Positions 1 to 6,261 of a stretch of 6,860 nt of DNA are shown here, piece by piece (the stretch's first letter is position 1; the number at the start of each line of letters is the position of its first letter). The translations under genes and the position numbers were made by a program. Source of the stretch: Planctomycetota bacterium (GTDB taxonomy: Bacteria; Planctomycetota; Phycisphaerae; UBA1845; PWPN01); NCBI GenBank assembly GCA_016209665.1, contig JACQVT010000078.1:1-6860 (forward strand), given 5' to 3'. A model generated the notes under the pieces. That model was not told the DNA's origin and searched no databases. It worked only from the letters and a program-made list of their open reading frames with translations.

Positions 1-129
1 CCGTTCAAGGACACCTCCGGCCCCAGCCTCAACATCCTCATCAAGCTGATGAGCATGGTCTCGGTCGTGTTCGCCGGCCTGATCGTCAAGTATGCCCCGC
101 AGATCAGCCAGATCCTGGGCCTGGGCTGA
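1..129 (+). CDS. hppA: Membrane-bound ion-translocating pyrophosphatase, C-terminal end (partial)
   Basis: The frame is open from base 1 to a TGA at 127-129 and gives the last 42 residues of a protein that begins outside the window. It starts [20 protein letters not shown], which matches the conserved end of membrane pyrophosphatases: a (G)[10 protein letters not shown](L/M)NILIKLM motif followed by the final transmembrane helix (here about residues 16-32). The family hydrolyses cytoplasmic pyrophosphate and uses the energy to pump H+ and/or Na+ across the membrane. The residues that separate K+-dependent from K+-independent enzymes, and Na+ from H+ pumps, lie upstream, so the ion cannot be stated. 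The terminal [10 protein letters not shown] is a normal short tail. A small hairpin (121-126 with 131-136) carries the stop codon in its loop. Confidence 0.93.
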   Translation, partial: PFKDTSGPSLNILIKLMSMVSVVFAGLIVKYAPQISQILGLG

Positions 130-145
130 TGCCCAGCGGCCCGCC

Positions 146-171
146 GGCTCGTCCACGAGTCTGGACGAGCC
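146..171 (+). terminator. GC-rich hairpin just downstream of hppA
   Basis: A perfect 10-bp stem (ggctcgtcca at 146-155 with tggacgagcc at 162-171) encloses the 6-base loop cgagtc, 16 bases after the hppA stop. No T-run follows, so it is not a classical intrinsic terminator. It could serve as an mRNA 3'-end stabiliser or as a U-tract-less terminator. That role is inferred from position only. Confidence 0.4.
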
Positions 172-230
172 GCATGGTCGCCAGAGGCGACTCGACGTGA
201 CGAGCTTGTCCCGGCGAATCCGCTCAACGA

Positions 231-263
231 ACGGGGACGTCTCCCAACCGGAGACGTCCCCGT
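231..263. repeat. Perfect 14-bp inverted repeat (strong hairpin)
   Basis: The arm acggggacgtctcc (231-244) is the exact reverse complement of ggagacgtccccgt (250-263), with a 5-base loop (caacc). It is the strongest hairpin between hppA and the next gene and is not followed by a T-run. It may be a transcription end point or a dispersed intergenic palindrome. The window has no second copy. Confidence 0.6.
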
Positions 264-282
264 GCGCGTTCATGCCGTCCCC

Positions 283-300
283 CTGCCGAGAGGCGGTTTT
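283..300 (+). terminator. Weak intrinsic-terminator-like hairpin with T-run
   Basis: A 5-bp stem (ctgcc with ggcgg, including one G-U pair) closes a GAGA tetraloop and runs straight into tttt (297-300), then ggtt. It is short but has the form of a rho-independent terminator. It could end hppA transcription in combination with the 231-263 hairpin. Confidence 0.3.
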
Positions 301-324
301 GGTTGGGCTCGTTTTCACAACGAT

Positions 325-450
325 CTGGCGGCCAGCTTCGTTCTCGATCGAACAGGCGATCCACGACGTTTCACTCGCATCATAGGTCGCCGACGCTTAC
401 GGCCAATGGTGGACAGAGTCCAACTGACGGTGGACGGTCTCAAGGCATGG
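325..450 (+). pseudogene. Possible decayed IS1-like transposase fragment
   Basis: One + frame across this stretch reads ...LAASFVLDRTGDPRR... and, 18 residues after the TGD, DRVQLTVDGLKAW. The pair resembles the core of IS1-type DDE transposases, in which a V-x-x-R-(S/T)-G-D-like segment is followed by RVQL(T/S)xDGxKAY. The D of the latter is a catalytic aspartate. The remaining surrounding residues do not look like a transposase, the frame has no ribosome binding site, and I do not see the usual C-terminal SYVERxNLT segment downstream in any frame. I therefore read it as a heavily eroded remnant rather than a gene. It could also be a chance resemblance. Confidence 0.3.
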
Positions 451-970
451 ACTCGCTCATGGGCACGATCGGGAATCGGCAGAGGCGCGATCGATGACCG
501 GGAACTGCGGGCAACCCGCGATTATCCCCGTTCAATCGCCAAAGTCGAGTTACGTGCCGGTCATGAGTCTCTTCATGGCCGGCGAGACGGCCCAGCCAGC
601 CACACCTGATCGCCGCAAAAAACCGCAAACGACACAGCGAGCGCTTCGCCCGCAGCCCAAGTGTGGAGCGTCGGTTGGGACCTCGGGCTCTAGGAATCTG
701 CGCGCCGTGGGAAGACTCGGCCGGATGGCTGTACAGATAAAGACCCGGCCGCCCTGAAAAAGACTCCCGACCCCTTTGAAAAACCGCGTTGCGGCGGCGG
801 CCGCGCGGGGTGATGGTGCCGCCCCAGGGTTCGACCAGACGGCCTTCATGAACGCCAGCGACCGCGGTATGGGCGTCACCATGAAGAAGCGATGACCTTC
901 CTTGCCAAGCGGTTCCGGCCGCATTAGCCTGACTCCCTGCGTCCTGGCGGTTCAATCCGGGAAAACCATC
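451..970. other. Stretch with no supportable gene
   Basis: Open frames here (for example on the minus strand at 440-955) translate into Arg/Gly/Ser/Pro-rich strings without a recognisable domain, a hydrophobic core or a ribosome binding site. A short + frame ends at 895 with an ATG at 848 (MNASDRGMGVTMKKR) and has no convincing start signal. I see no tRNA or other structured RNA. The 3' end should contain the promoter of the oxidoreductase gene at 988, but I cannot pick out a good -35/-10 pair. The stretch may be an eroded insertion region. Confidence 0.5.
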
Positions 971-987
971 AATCGGAGGAGATACAC

Positions 988-2145
988 ATGAGTCAGCTCA
1001 GCCGTCGTGAGTTCATGAGGAAGTCCGCGATCGGCGCCTCGGCCGCCGCCTTTGTGTCGGCCGGGTCCGCCCGGGCGTATGCGGCCAACGAGAAGGTCCG
1101 CGTCGCCTGGATCGGCTACGGAGGCCGGGCCACCGGGCTCATGCACCACATGCTCGAAAAGTGCCCGGATGCCGCGATCGTGGCCATGTGCGACCTCCGG
1201 CCGGACCGCGTGGAGGCGGGCCTCAAGGCCGCCGAGCGCGACAAGCCCAAAGGGTATCCGGTCAGCGAACCCCTCGAGTTCCGCAAGATGCTCGATAAGG
1301 AGAAGCCCGACGGCGTGATGATCGTGACCGCCCCGTGCGATCACGCCACCGTCGTCGTCCCGACGCTGGAGATGGGCTTCAACACGTTCGCGGAAAAGCC
1401 CATGGACATCACCGTCGAGAAGATCGACGCCATCACCAAGGCCGCCCGGGCCTCCAAGGGCTTCTACCAGATCGGCACGCAGCGGCGATGCCATCCGACG
1501 TACCGGGCGGCGATGGAAGCCATCCACAACGGGCTGCTCGGCCGCGTGACCTTCATGCAGGGCGGCTGGCACTGGTCGGGCGACCCGTCCGGGGCCCACG
1601 TCGCCCGCGACGGCGGCCGGCTCACCGAGCAGGCCAGCCACCACATGGACGTCATGTCCTGGGTGATGAAGGACGCCGCCCCCGAGAGCTGCGTGTCGAT
1701 GGCCCTGGCCGACAAGAACACCGAGCCCAACGAACAGAGCGAGACCAAGTCCGCGACGGTGTTCAAGTTCCCCGGCCCCGCCCTGTTCTCGTACACGCAC
1801 CTGTGGATTCTGCCCGGCAAGTTCGACAAGGAAATCCTGCTCGCCTTCGGCGAGAAAGGGGCGATGGACTTCAACGAAGCGCTCTATACCGGCCGCGACG
1901 AAAAGGAGCAGCGGTTCGGCCCGGCCATCGGCAAGGCCTGGGACCAGGGCACGCCGGATTCGCTCGTGCACTTCGTGGACAACATCAAGAAAGGCAACAA
2001 AAAGCCCTGGGCCAACGCCGAGACCGGCCGCATCTGTTCGTTGATGTGCCTGATGGGCCGAATGGCCCACGTCAACGCCAAGAAGAACGCCTACGAGCCT
2101 CGGGTCGTCAACTGGAAGGAGCTGGGCTCGACGACCGACCTGTAG
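988..2145 (+). CDS. Tat-exported Gfo/Idh/MocA family oxidoreductase
   Basis: A 385-residue protein. The ATG follows a strong ribosome binding site (cggaggaga at 975-983), which supports this start. Residues 1-33 are a twin-arginine signal: SRREFMRK at 5-12, then an Ala/Gly-rich hydrophobic stretch and a likely cleavage near ARA-YAA, so the enzyme is probably exported folded with its cofactor. A Rossmann NAD(P)-binding fold follows, with VRVAWIGYGGRATG at 37-50. The family EKP motif (AEKPMD, 135-140) and a QRR segment (165-167) come next. The C-terminal half is the alpha/beta domain, with HHMD at 218-221, where the family's active-site His lies. Known members act on sugars, inositols or amino sugars; the substrate cannot be read here. 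The gene stands alone, with a non-coding stretch upstream and a convergent gene downstream. Confidence 0.93.
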   Translation: MSQLSRREFMRKSAIGASAAAFVSAGSARAYAANEKVRVAWIGYGGRATGLMHHMLEKCPDAAIVAMCDLRPDRVEAGLKAAERDKPKGYPVSEPLEFRKMLDKEKPDGVMIVTAPCDHATVVVPTLEMGFNTFAEKPMDITVEKIDAITKAARASKGFYQIGTQRRCHPTYRAAMEAIHNGLLGRVTFMQGGWHWSGDPSGAHVARDGGRLTEQASHHMDVMSWVMKDAAPESCVSMALADKNTEPNEQSETKSATVFKFPGPALFSYTHLWILPGKFDKEILLAFGEKGAMDFNEALYTGRDEKEQRFGPAIGKAWDQGTPDSLVHFVDNIKKGNKKPWANAETGRICSLMCLMGRMAHVNAKKNAYEPRVVNWKELGSTTDL

Positions 2146-2185
2146 TCGGGACGGATCACGAAACCCGGAGGCGCCGTGAACGAGC

Positions 2186-2204
2186 CGCGGGGGTTATCCC
2201 CGCG
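2186..2204. terminator. Hairpin between convergent genes
   Basis: cgcgggg (2186-2192) pairs with ccccgcg (2198-2204) around the loop gttat, in the 102-base gap between the oxidoreductase stop and the end of the convergent CsgG/TPR gene. The position fits a bidirectional transcription end. There is no T-run on either side, so the functional call is tentative. Confidence 0.4.
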
Positions 2205-2247
2205 CATCCGGCCAGTCGCGGCGCCGGTTGGTTGATCCCGTGTCTCC

Positions 2248-3723
2248 TCAGCGCGGCTGTTCAATGATCGACTCCTCGACGATCGGGGGCGGGGGTTCGC
2301 CGGGTTGACCTGCCGGAGCCTGTGCTGCCGGCGTTGTCTGGACGGGTGCGGGCACCGGCGGTCCGGGCGGCCGGCCCGCGCCGGCGCCGGGTCCCGGCGG
2401 GCCGGGGGGCGGCCCGGGGGGCAGCGGGGGCAGAATGCGGCCCGCGTGGGCGGTGAGGCGGTCCTTGGCGGCGCTGTAGATCACGACCTCATCGTCGTCA
2501 TGTTCCACGTCCTCGGACGCCAGGGCCTGCCGGTAGAACTGCAGCGCCTGGTCGGGTAGGCCCATCAACTCGCTGACGACGCCCATCGCGAACAGGGTCT
2601 CGTGCTCGTCGGGGTGTTTCTTCAGATCGCGCTCGAAGGCCGACATTGCCCCCGCGTAATCGTCGCCTCGCAATAGGCGGATGCCCTGTTCGGCCGCGCT
2701 GTGCTTGCCGACCAGCTCATACTCGTAGCTCACCCGGACCGGCACCAGCATGCTGACAAACTCCCGCGTCGACTGCTCCACCAGCTCGCCGATGAAATGG
2801 TCCACCGGGTCGAGTTCCTTCTCGCCCACCAGCCCCCCGAACCAGAAGTCGGGCGATTTGCGGTCGCGCTTCTGGCTGGGCGGGGGCGAGTACTGCAAGA
2901 GGGCCTGGCCGGTGGCCACGTCGATCAAGGTGAACGAACATTGCACCGTCAGGTGCCGGCTGACCTCCTCGACGTCCCTGGTTTGGAGCATCAGTCCCCC
3001 GCCGGCCACCGACCGTTCCTGGCGAGGCACCGCCCGCAGCCGCGGATCGTACAGCAGGGCGGGGCTCCGCCGATACCGTGGATAGATCACCACGGGCGGC
3101 GGTTGACGTTGGACGATGTACGTCCTCCCGTCGGGCCCGCGCCGCACCTCGGTGTGCGGCCGCCGCTCCACGACCACCGGACCGGGGGCCGGCGCCGGTG
3201 CGACCGGGGCCGGCTCCGGCTGCCCCTGGACCACGCCCCGCATGGCGCCGCCCATGATGCTCATCCAGTCGATCGTCGATCGCGTGCCGCGCTGTTCGTC
3301 GATGTTGACGATGATCCGGCTGGTGATGAGACCCTGTACGGACAGCAGCTTGCCTGCGGCGGCAGCCTGGTCGCCCCCCACCATGCCGGCCAGGGCGAGA
3401 TCGTGCTCGCGGAGAACGGCCTGTGTCTCCGACCGTTTGGCGACGGCCAGCGGGGGATGGCTCAGCGCGCTGCCCGCCTGGAGCATCGCCTCGATCATAT
3501 CGGCGGCCATAATCGACCACTTGCCCTCGCGTTCGTCCTGCTTGATGCCGGCCGCGGAAACTCCCGAATTGATCACCGCCACCGCTCGAAGCCCCTCGGG
3601 CAATGGTCGGGCCGGCCCCACCAGGTAGGAGACCGTCACCACTTGTTTTTCCTTGGCCAGACCGGGATGGGCAAAGCCCATCGCGGAGGCGATTCCCACG
3701 ACCGTAGCGGCTCGATATCGCAT
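2248..3723 (-). CDS. Exported CsgG-like domain protein with TPR repeats and proline-rich segments
   Basis: The start is the ATG at 3723-3721 (491 residues). It is preceded by gggagag at good spacing and begins a signal peptide (MRYRAATVVGIASAMGFA..GLA); the frame is open further upstream but that part looks non-coding. There is no lipobox Cys. Residues 45-142 resemble the first part of a CsgG-type domain: a surface-protein-style AADMIEAMLQ helix, VAKRSETQAVLREHDLALAG (cf. family VveRs.l..il.EqdL..sG), and GKLLSVQGLITSRII. A Pro/Arg/Val-rich insertion (about 165-245) interrupts it, then HLTVQCSFTLIDVATGQAL (257-275) matches the family's final strand with its D..TG motif. Residues 343-402 form about two TPR units; 431-480 are Pro/Gly-rich. 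CsgG relatives form outer-membrane curli-export pores or periplasmic LpoB/GNA1162-like proteins. Function inferred: envelope-associated scaffold or transport component. No curli genes adjoin it. Confidence 0.8.
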   Translation of the reverse strand: MRYRAATVVGIASAMGFAHPGLAKEKQVVTVSYLVGPARPLPEGLRAVAVINSGVSAAGIKQDEREGKWSIMAADMIEAMLQAGSALSHPPLAVAKRSETQAVLREHDLALAGMVGGDQAAAAGKLLSVQGLITSRIIVNIDEQRGTRSTIDWMSIMGGAMRGVVQGQPEPAPVAPAPAPGPVVVERRPHTEVRRGPDGRTYIVQRQPPPVVIYPRYRRSPALLYDPRLRAVPRQERSVAGGGLMLQTRDVEEVSRHLTVQCSFTLIDVATGQALLQYSPPPSQKRDRKSPDFWFGGLVGEKELDPVDHFIGELVEQSTREFVSMLVPVRVSYEYELVGKHSAAEQGIRLLRGDDYAGAMSAFERDLKKHPDEHETLFAMGVVSELMGLPDQALQFYRQALASEDVEHDDDEVVIYSAAKDRLTAHAGRILPPLPPGPPPGPPGPGAGAGRPPGPPVPAPVQTTPAAQAPAGQPGEPPPPIVEESIIEQPR

Positions 3724-4093
3724 GTCGGATCTCTCCCGCGCTTGTCCAACGGTGCTCCGGACGGCAGGTCCGGTCTGCGGAATTCCTTGGCACGTTAGTC
3801 GGCCGCGCCAAGCCGAGTCAAGCGCCCCACGGCCACGCGCCGAGCACGGCCAGCGATGCACGGGCCGTGCGCTGACGCACATAATATCAGACGCAAGCAA
3901 GGCCCCGTCGGTTGGCAGGGAAGTCCGCGAAAACCCGTTTGCCCTCCGGTTGAACGTATTGTACGACTGTTGTGAAGCCGGGTTTGCGGATCAGGCAATC
4001 TGGGTAGACACAAGGTTGGCCACGGCAGCGCGAGAGCCGATAACCGGGGACCACGACGCCGCTGGAGGGGCCGCCAGCAGAGGGGAGCTGGCC
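3724..4093. other. Divergent intergenic region
   Basis: These 370 bases separate the CsgG/TPR gene (-) from the small membrane protein gene (+) and should hold both promoters. Part of it is less GC-rich than its surroundings (3880-4010). I see one plausible extended -10 on the minus strand, listed separately, and no convincing promoter for the + gene. A small hairpin (gctgg 4061-4065 with ccagc 4074-4078) sits just before the ribosome binding site of the 4094 gene. No RNA gene or further coding frame is supportable. Confidence 0.5.
3881..3889 (-). promoter_or_regulatory. Candidate extended -10 promoter for the CsgG/TPR gene
   Basis: Read on the minus strand, the bases are TGATATTAT, an extended -10 element (TGn plus TATTAT). 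It lies about 160 bases upstream of the start at 3723. There is no good -35 at 17 bases, which is tolerated for extended -10 promoters. The implied 5' leader would be about 150 bases long. Confidence 0.3.
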
Positions 4094-4237
4094 ATGGATG
4101 AGGAAACAAGAATCGAGGAATCTCTCGCGGCCCGCAGTCGCGCGGAGCTGTGGTGTCTGTCGATCCTGCTGGGCGAGTGCGCCGGCGTGATCTACGTCCT
4201 CGGGACGGTCACGCTCAAGGTGCTCAACCTCTGGTAA
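4094..4237 (+). CDS. Small single-span membrane protein, 47 residues
   Basis: I do not recognise this protein. The ATG follows a clear ribosome binding site (aggggag at 4081-4087), and the frame ends at a TAA after 47 codons. The first 19 residues are charged and helix-prone (MDEETRIEESLAARSRAEL). Residues 20-43 (WCLSILLGECAGVIYVLGTV and following) are a single hydrophobic span, ending in LNLW. The negatively charged N-terminus and the KVLNLW end leave topology uncertain. The frame is also open upstream, but that part does not look like protein. The gene converges on the sigma factor gene with a 36-base gap. A good ribosome site and a coherent membrane segment make it more likely real than not. 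Its role is unknown; a membrane-anchored regulator or a small subunit of a complex are both possible. Confidence 0.6.
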   Translation: MDEETRIEESLAARSRAELWCLSILLGECAGVIYVLGTVTLKVLNLW

Positions 4238-4273
4238 TCGACGCCCGCCGCTCTCGCGTACCCGCACGCACCG

Positions 4274-4834
4274 CTACGGCGCGAAATGCCGCCGCGTCCG
4301 CTCGTCCCGCCGCAGCGCCTCCAGGGCGTTGTGCAGGCGCGATTTCACCGTGCCCAGCGGCACGTGCAGGGCCTCGGCGATCTCCCGCAAGTCCAGGTCG
4401 TCGACGAAGCGCATCAGCAGCACTTCGCGTTGGCCCGCCGGCAGGGCGGCGACGGCCGCCGGCAGTTCGCCCAGGTCCGTGCCGACGTCAGGCCGGGCCA
4501 ACACCTGGGTGAGCACCTCTTCGCCCATCACGCCTCGGCCGCGCCTGGCCAGGACGTTCAGGCTGATGTGTTTGACCACCGGATACAGGAACGTGGTCAT
4601 CCGGGCCGACAGCCGCAGGTCCGGCACCTTGCCCAGCAGGTAAAGGAACGTCTCCTGTAGCACATCCAGGGCGTCGTCCTGGTGGCCGGTGAACCGCCAA
4701 GCCAGCCGATACACCCAATCGCGATGGCGGGCGTACAGAGCGTCGAACGCGGAAACATCACCGCGGTTCAGATCGCGCACCAAGGCCGCGTCGTCTCGGG
4801 GATCGAATGAAGCCGGCGGGGCGGGAGGGGCCAT
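4274..4834 (-). CDS. ECF-type RNA polymerase sigma factor (sigma-70 family)
   Basis: A 186-residue protein, the usual length for an extracytoplasmic-function sigma factor, with only regions 2 and 4. Region 2 spans about 28-98: FDALYARHRDWVYRLAWRFT, then DDALDVLQETFLYLL (53-67; core RNA polymerase binding and -10 recognition; cf. family DAEDlvQevFl..l) and an F-L-Y-P-V-V-K-H-I segment. Region 4 spans about 127-177: LPAGQREVLLMRFVDDLDLR, then the helix-turn-helix EIAEALHVPLGTVKSRLHNA that reads the -35. The first ~16 residues are a Pro/Ala-rich extension (MAPPAPPASF). The ATG at 4834 has only a modest GGAG upstream. No anti-sigma factor gene adjoins it: the neighbour at its 3' end is the convergent 47-residue membrane protein and its 5' side faces nadC. 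The regulon cannot be inferred. Confidence 0.92.
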   Translation of the reverse strand: MAPPAPPASFDPRDDAALVRDLNRGDVSAFDALYARHRDWVYRLAWRFTGHQDDALDVLQETFLYLLGKVPDLRLSARMTTFLYPVVKHISLNVLARRGRGVMGEEVLTQVLARPDVGTDLGELPAAVAALPAGQREVLLMRFVDDLDLREIAEALHVPLGTVKSRLHNALEALRRDERTRRHFAP

Positions 4835-4935
4835 GAGCGGACACTCCGCGGAACGTGGGGAGGCTGCCCGAGCGAGCGACGCAGGCCCCGATGGTGTACC
4901 GCCGCCGCGCTCGGCAGTCCAGCCGGAGGCTGTTA

Positions 4936-4944
4936 TGCTATGAT
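4936..4944 (+). promoter_or_regulatory. Extended -10 promoter for nadC
   Basis: TGCTATGAT is an extended -10 (TGn plus TATGAT), which puts the transcript start near 4951. That leaves a leader of about 33 bases before the ATG at 4984. There is no recognisable -35, as is usual for this promoter type. Confidence 0.45.
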
Positions 4945-4983
4945 CTGCCGGGATGATGCCGGGACGTGAAGGTGATCGCCGCG

Positions 4984-5868
4984 ATGGCTCAACTACTGGA
5001 CCGCAAGCGCTTGCGAACGATGTGGGATGATGCCCTCCTCGAGGACGGAGCCCACAACGACGTGACCTCGCTGGTTGCCGTCTCCCCGCGGCAGGTCACG
5101 GCAGTCCGGCTGGTCTCGCGGGAGAAGGGCACGTTCGCCGGCACCGCCGTGCTCGACGTGCTCCGCGAGGCCTACCCTACCGAGCTGACCGTGACCGACC
5201 GGATTGCCGACGGCGCGGCCTTGGCGCCCGCGACACTGATCGCCGAATTGGCGGGATCGGCCCGCCGGCTGCTCGCCATCGAGCGCACGCTGCTGAACTT
5301 CCTGCAGCGGCTGTGCGGCGTCGCCACCGCCACCCGGGCCTGCGTCGACGCCGTCGCCGGCACCGGGGCCGAGATCTACGACACCCGCAAGACGGTCCCG
5401 GGCTGGCGCCAGCTCGACAAGTACGCCGTTCGCTGCGGCGGCGGCCGGAACCACCGCATGGGCCTGCACGATGCCGTCCTCGTCAAGGACAACCATCTGG
5501 CCGGCATCGAGCCGACCCGGCTGCGGGCCGGTGTCGCCGACCTGGTCGCCGCCGCCGCCGCCCTGGCGCCGCCGCCGCAGTTCATCGAGATCGAGGTCGA
5601 CAATCTCGGTGAGTTCGACGAGATCGTGGCCGTCCCCGGCATCGACGTCATCCTGCTCGACAACTTCACCCCCGCCGACATGCGCAAGGCGGTCGCCCGC
5701 CGCGACGCCCGGGGCCTCCGCGGCAAGCTCCAGTTGGAGGCATCCGGAGGCCTCACCCTCGCCCGCGTCGCCGAGACCGCCGCCACCGGCGTCGAGCGCA
5801 TCGCCATCGGGGCCATCACCCACTCCGCCCGGACCCTGGACCTCGCCCTGGACCTGCAATCCTCCTGA
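4984..5868 (+). CDS. nadC: Nicotinate-nucleotide pyrophosphorylase (quinolinate phosphoribosyltransferase)
   Basis: Converts quinolinate and PRPP to nicotinate mononucleotide, CO2 and PPi in de novo NAD synthesis, in the cytoplasm. I chose the ATG at 4984 (294 residues) because gaaggtga (4968-4975) sits at ribosome-binding distance. An in-frame GTG at 4966 would add six residues but has no such site. Motifs in order are ALLEDGAHNDVTS (17-29, N-terminal domain), ERTLLNFLQRLCG (100-112), DTRKTVPGWRQLDKYAVRCG (133-152), GRNHRMGLHD (154-163), VKDNH (167-171), IEIEVDN (201-207), ILLDNF (223-228), EASGG (252-256) and AIGAITHSA (274-282). These carry the basic residues that bind quinolinate and PRPP, and the acidic metal-site residues of the barrel domain. 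The length is normal and nothing essential is missing. nadA and nadB are not in the window, so the gene appears to be a single-gene unit, divergent from the sigma factor. Confidence 0.96.
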   Translation: MAQLLDRKRLRTMWDDALLEDGAHNDVTSLVAVSPRQVTAVRLVSREKGTFAGTAVLDVLREAYPTELTVTDRIADGAALAPATLIAELAGSARRLLAIERTLLNFLQRLCGVATATRACVDAVAGTGAEIYDTRKTVPGWRQLDKYAVRCGGGRNHRMGLHDAVLVKDNHLAGIEPTRLRAGVADLVAAAAALAPPPQFIEIEVDNLGEFDEIVAVPGIDVILLDNFTPADMRKAVARRDARGLRGKLQLEASGGLTLARVAETAATGVERIAIGAITHSARTLDLALDLQSS

Positions 5869-5876
5869 GCTTCTGA

Positions 5877-5893
5877 CCGGGGGATTCCCCCAC
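5877..5893 (+). terminator. Candidate nadC terminator hairpin
   Basis: ggggg (5879-5883) pairs with ccccc (5887-5891) around the loop att, starting 11 bases after the nadC stop. The stem is short and GC-only, with no T-run. Position is the main support. Confidence 0.3.
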
Positions 5894-5939
5894 ACCGAGA
5901 CGCAATGCCGGTCTCCGGGGCAACTCCCGCCGGCAGCCC

Positions 5940-6053
5940 AGTGAGAAAGTGAAAAAGTGAGAAGGTGAGAAGGTGAGAAGGTGAGAAGGTGAGAAGGTGA
6001 GAAGGTGAGAAAGACCGAGGTGCTCGAGTCCTCCTCTTTCTCATTTTCTCACT
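5940..6053. mobile_element. MITE-like block with 18-bp imperfect terminal inverted repeats
   Basis: The left end agtgagaaagtgaaaaag (5940-5957) is matched at 16 of 18 positions by the reverse complement of ctttctcattttctcact (6036-6053). Between them lie the octamer array and a short unique core (6013-6033) containing ctcgag. The block is much more purine-biased on one strand than its surroundings and has no plausible coding content. It resembles a non-autonomous inverted-repeat element, but I see no clear target-site duplication, so a simple repeat that has grown inside a palindrome is the alternative. Confidence 0.4.
5941..6012 (+). repeat. Tandem octamer array, nine units of gtgagaag or a variant
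   Basis: Nine consecutive 8-base units are seen. Units 3-8 (5957-6004) are perfect gtgagaag. Units 1 and 9 are gtgagaaa and unit 2 is gtgaaaaa. All units are continuous with no spacers. The array lies between nadC and the rnpB promoter. Its period is not a multiple of three, and the plus strand is all purine apart from the t in each unit. Copy number probably varies by replication slippage. Confidence 0.95.
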
Positions 6054-6097
6054 TTTCCCCTCCCCAGGGGCGCGCCCCGCGCAGGAGGCGGTACGCG

Positions 6098-6126
6098 CCG
6101 ACACGCGAGCCGAATCCGGGTATAAT
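6098..6126 (+). promoter_or_regulatory. Near-consensus sigma-70 promoter for rnpB
   Basis: A perfect -10 TATAAT (6121-6126) is preceded at the ideal 17-base spacing by ccgaca (6098-6103), which matches 4 of 6 bases of the -35 TTGACA. The expected start, 7-8 bases after the -10, coincides with the first paired base of the RNase P RNA at about 6134. The strength suits a highly transcribed stable RNA. Confidence 0.85.
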
Positions 6127-6261
6127 AGTGTCCGGCGGAGTGGGCGAGGCGATCGCTCGGCCCCTTGCGGGCCGGGAGGAAAGTCCGAACTGGGCAGGGC
6201 ACGGTGGTTGCTAACGGCAACCCGGCGCGAGCCGAGGGAAAGTGCCACAGAAAACATACCG

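Noticed and set aside
848..895. Short + frame MNASDRGMGVTMKKR
   Set aside because: Fifteen codons, no ribosome binding site, no resemblance to anything I know.
440..955. Long open frame on the minus strand in the gap before the oxidoreductase gene
   Set aside because: Its translation is Arg/Gly/Ser-rich without domain, hydrophobic core or ribosome binding site. A second minus frame overlaps most of it, as expected for GC-rich non-coding DNA.
952..2070. Minus-strand open frame of 372 codons opposite the oxidoreductase gene
   Set aside because: It is a mirror frame of a clearly real gene, with His/Gly/Val-rich composition typical of antisense frames in GC-rich coding DNA.
2701..3798. Plus-strand open frame of 365 codons opposite the CsgG/TPR gene
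   Set aside because: His/Arg/Gly-rich shadow. The minus-strand frame has the signal peptide, ribosome site and recognisable domains.
3724..3900. N-terminal extension of the CsgG/TPR frame to an ATG at 3900
   Set aside because: The extra 59 residues are Arg/Trp/Cys-rich and lack a ribosome site, and they would bury the signal peptide that begins at 3723.
4966..4983. GTG start for nadC six codons upstream
   Set aside because: No ribosome binding site lies at proper spacing. The gaaggtga stretch inside this segment is instead well placed for the ATG at 4984.
4993..5895. 300-codon minus-strand frame opposite nadC
   Set aside because: Gly/Asp/Val-rich shadow of a well-conserved enzyme gene.
5941..6012. 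CRISPR array
   Set aside because: The 8-base units are contiguous, with no spacers, and no cas genes are present.
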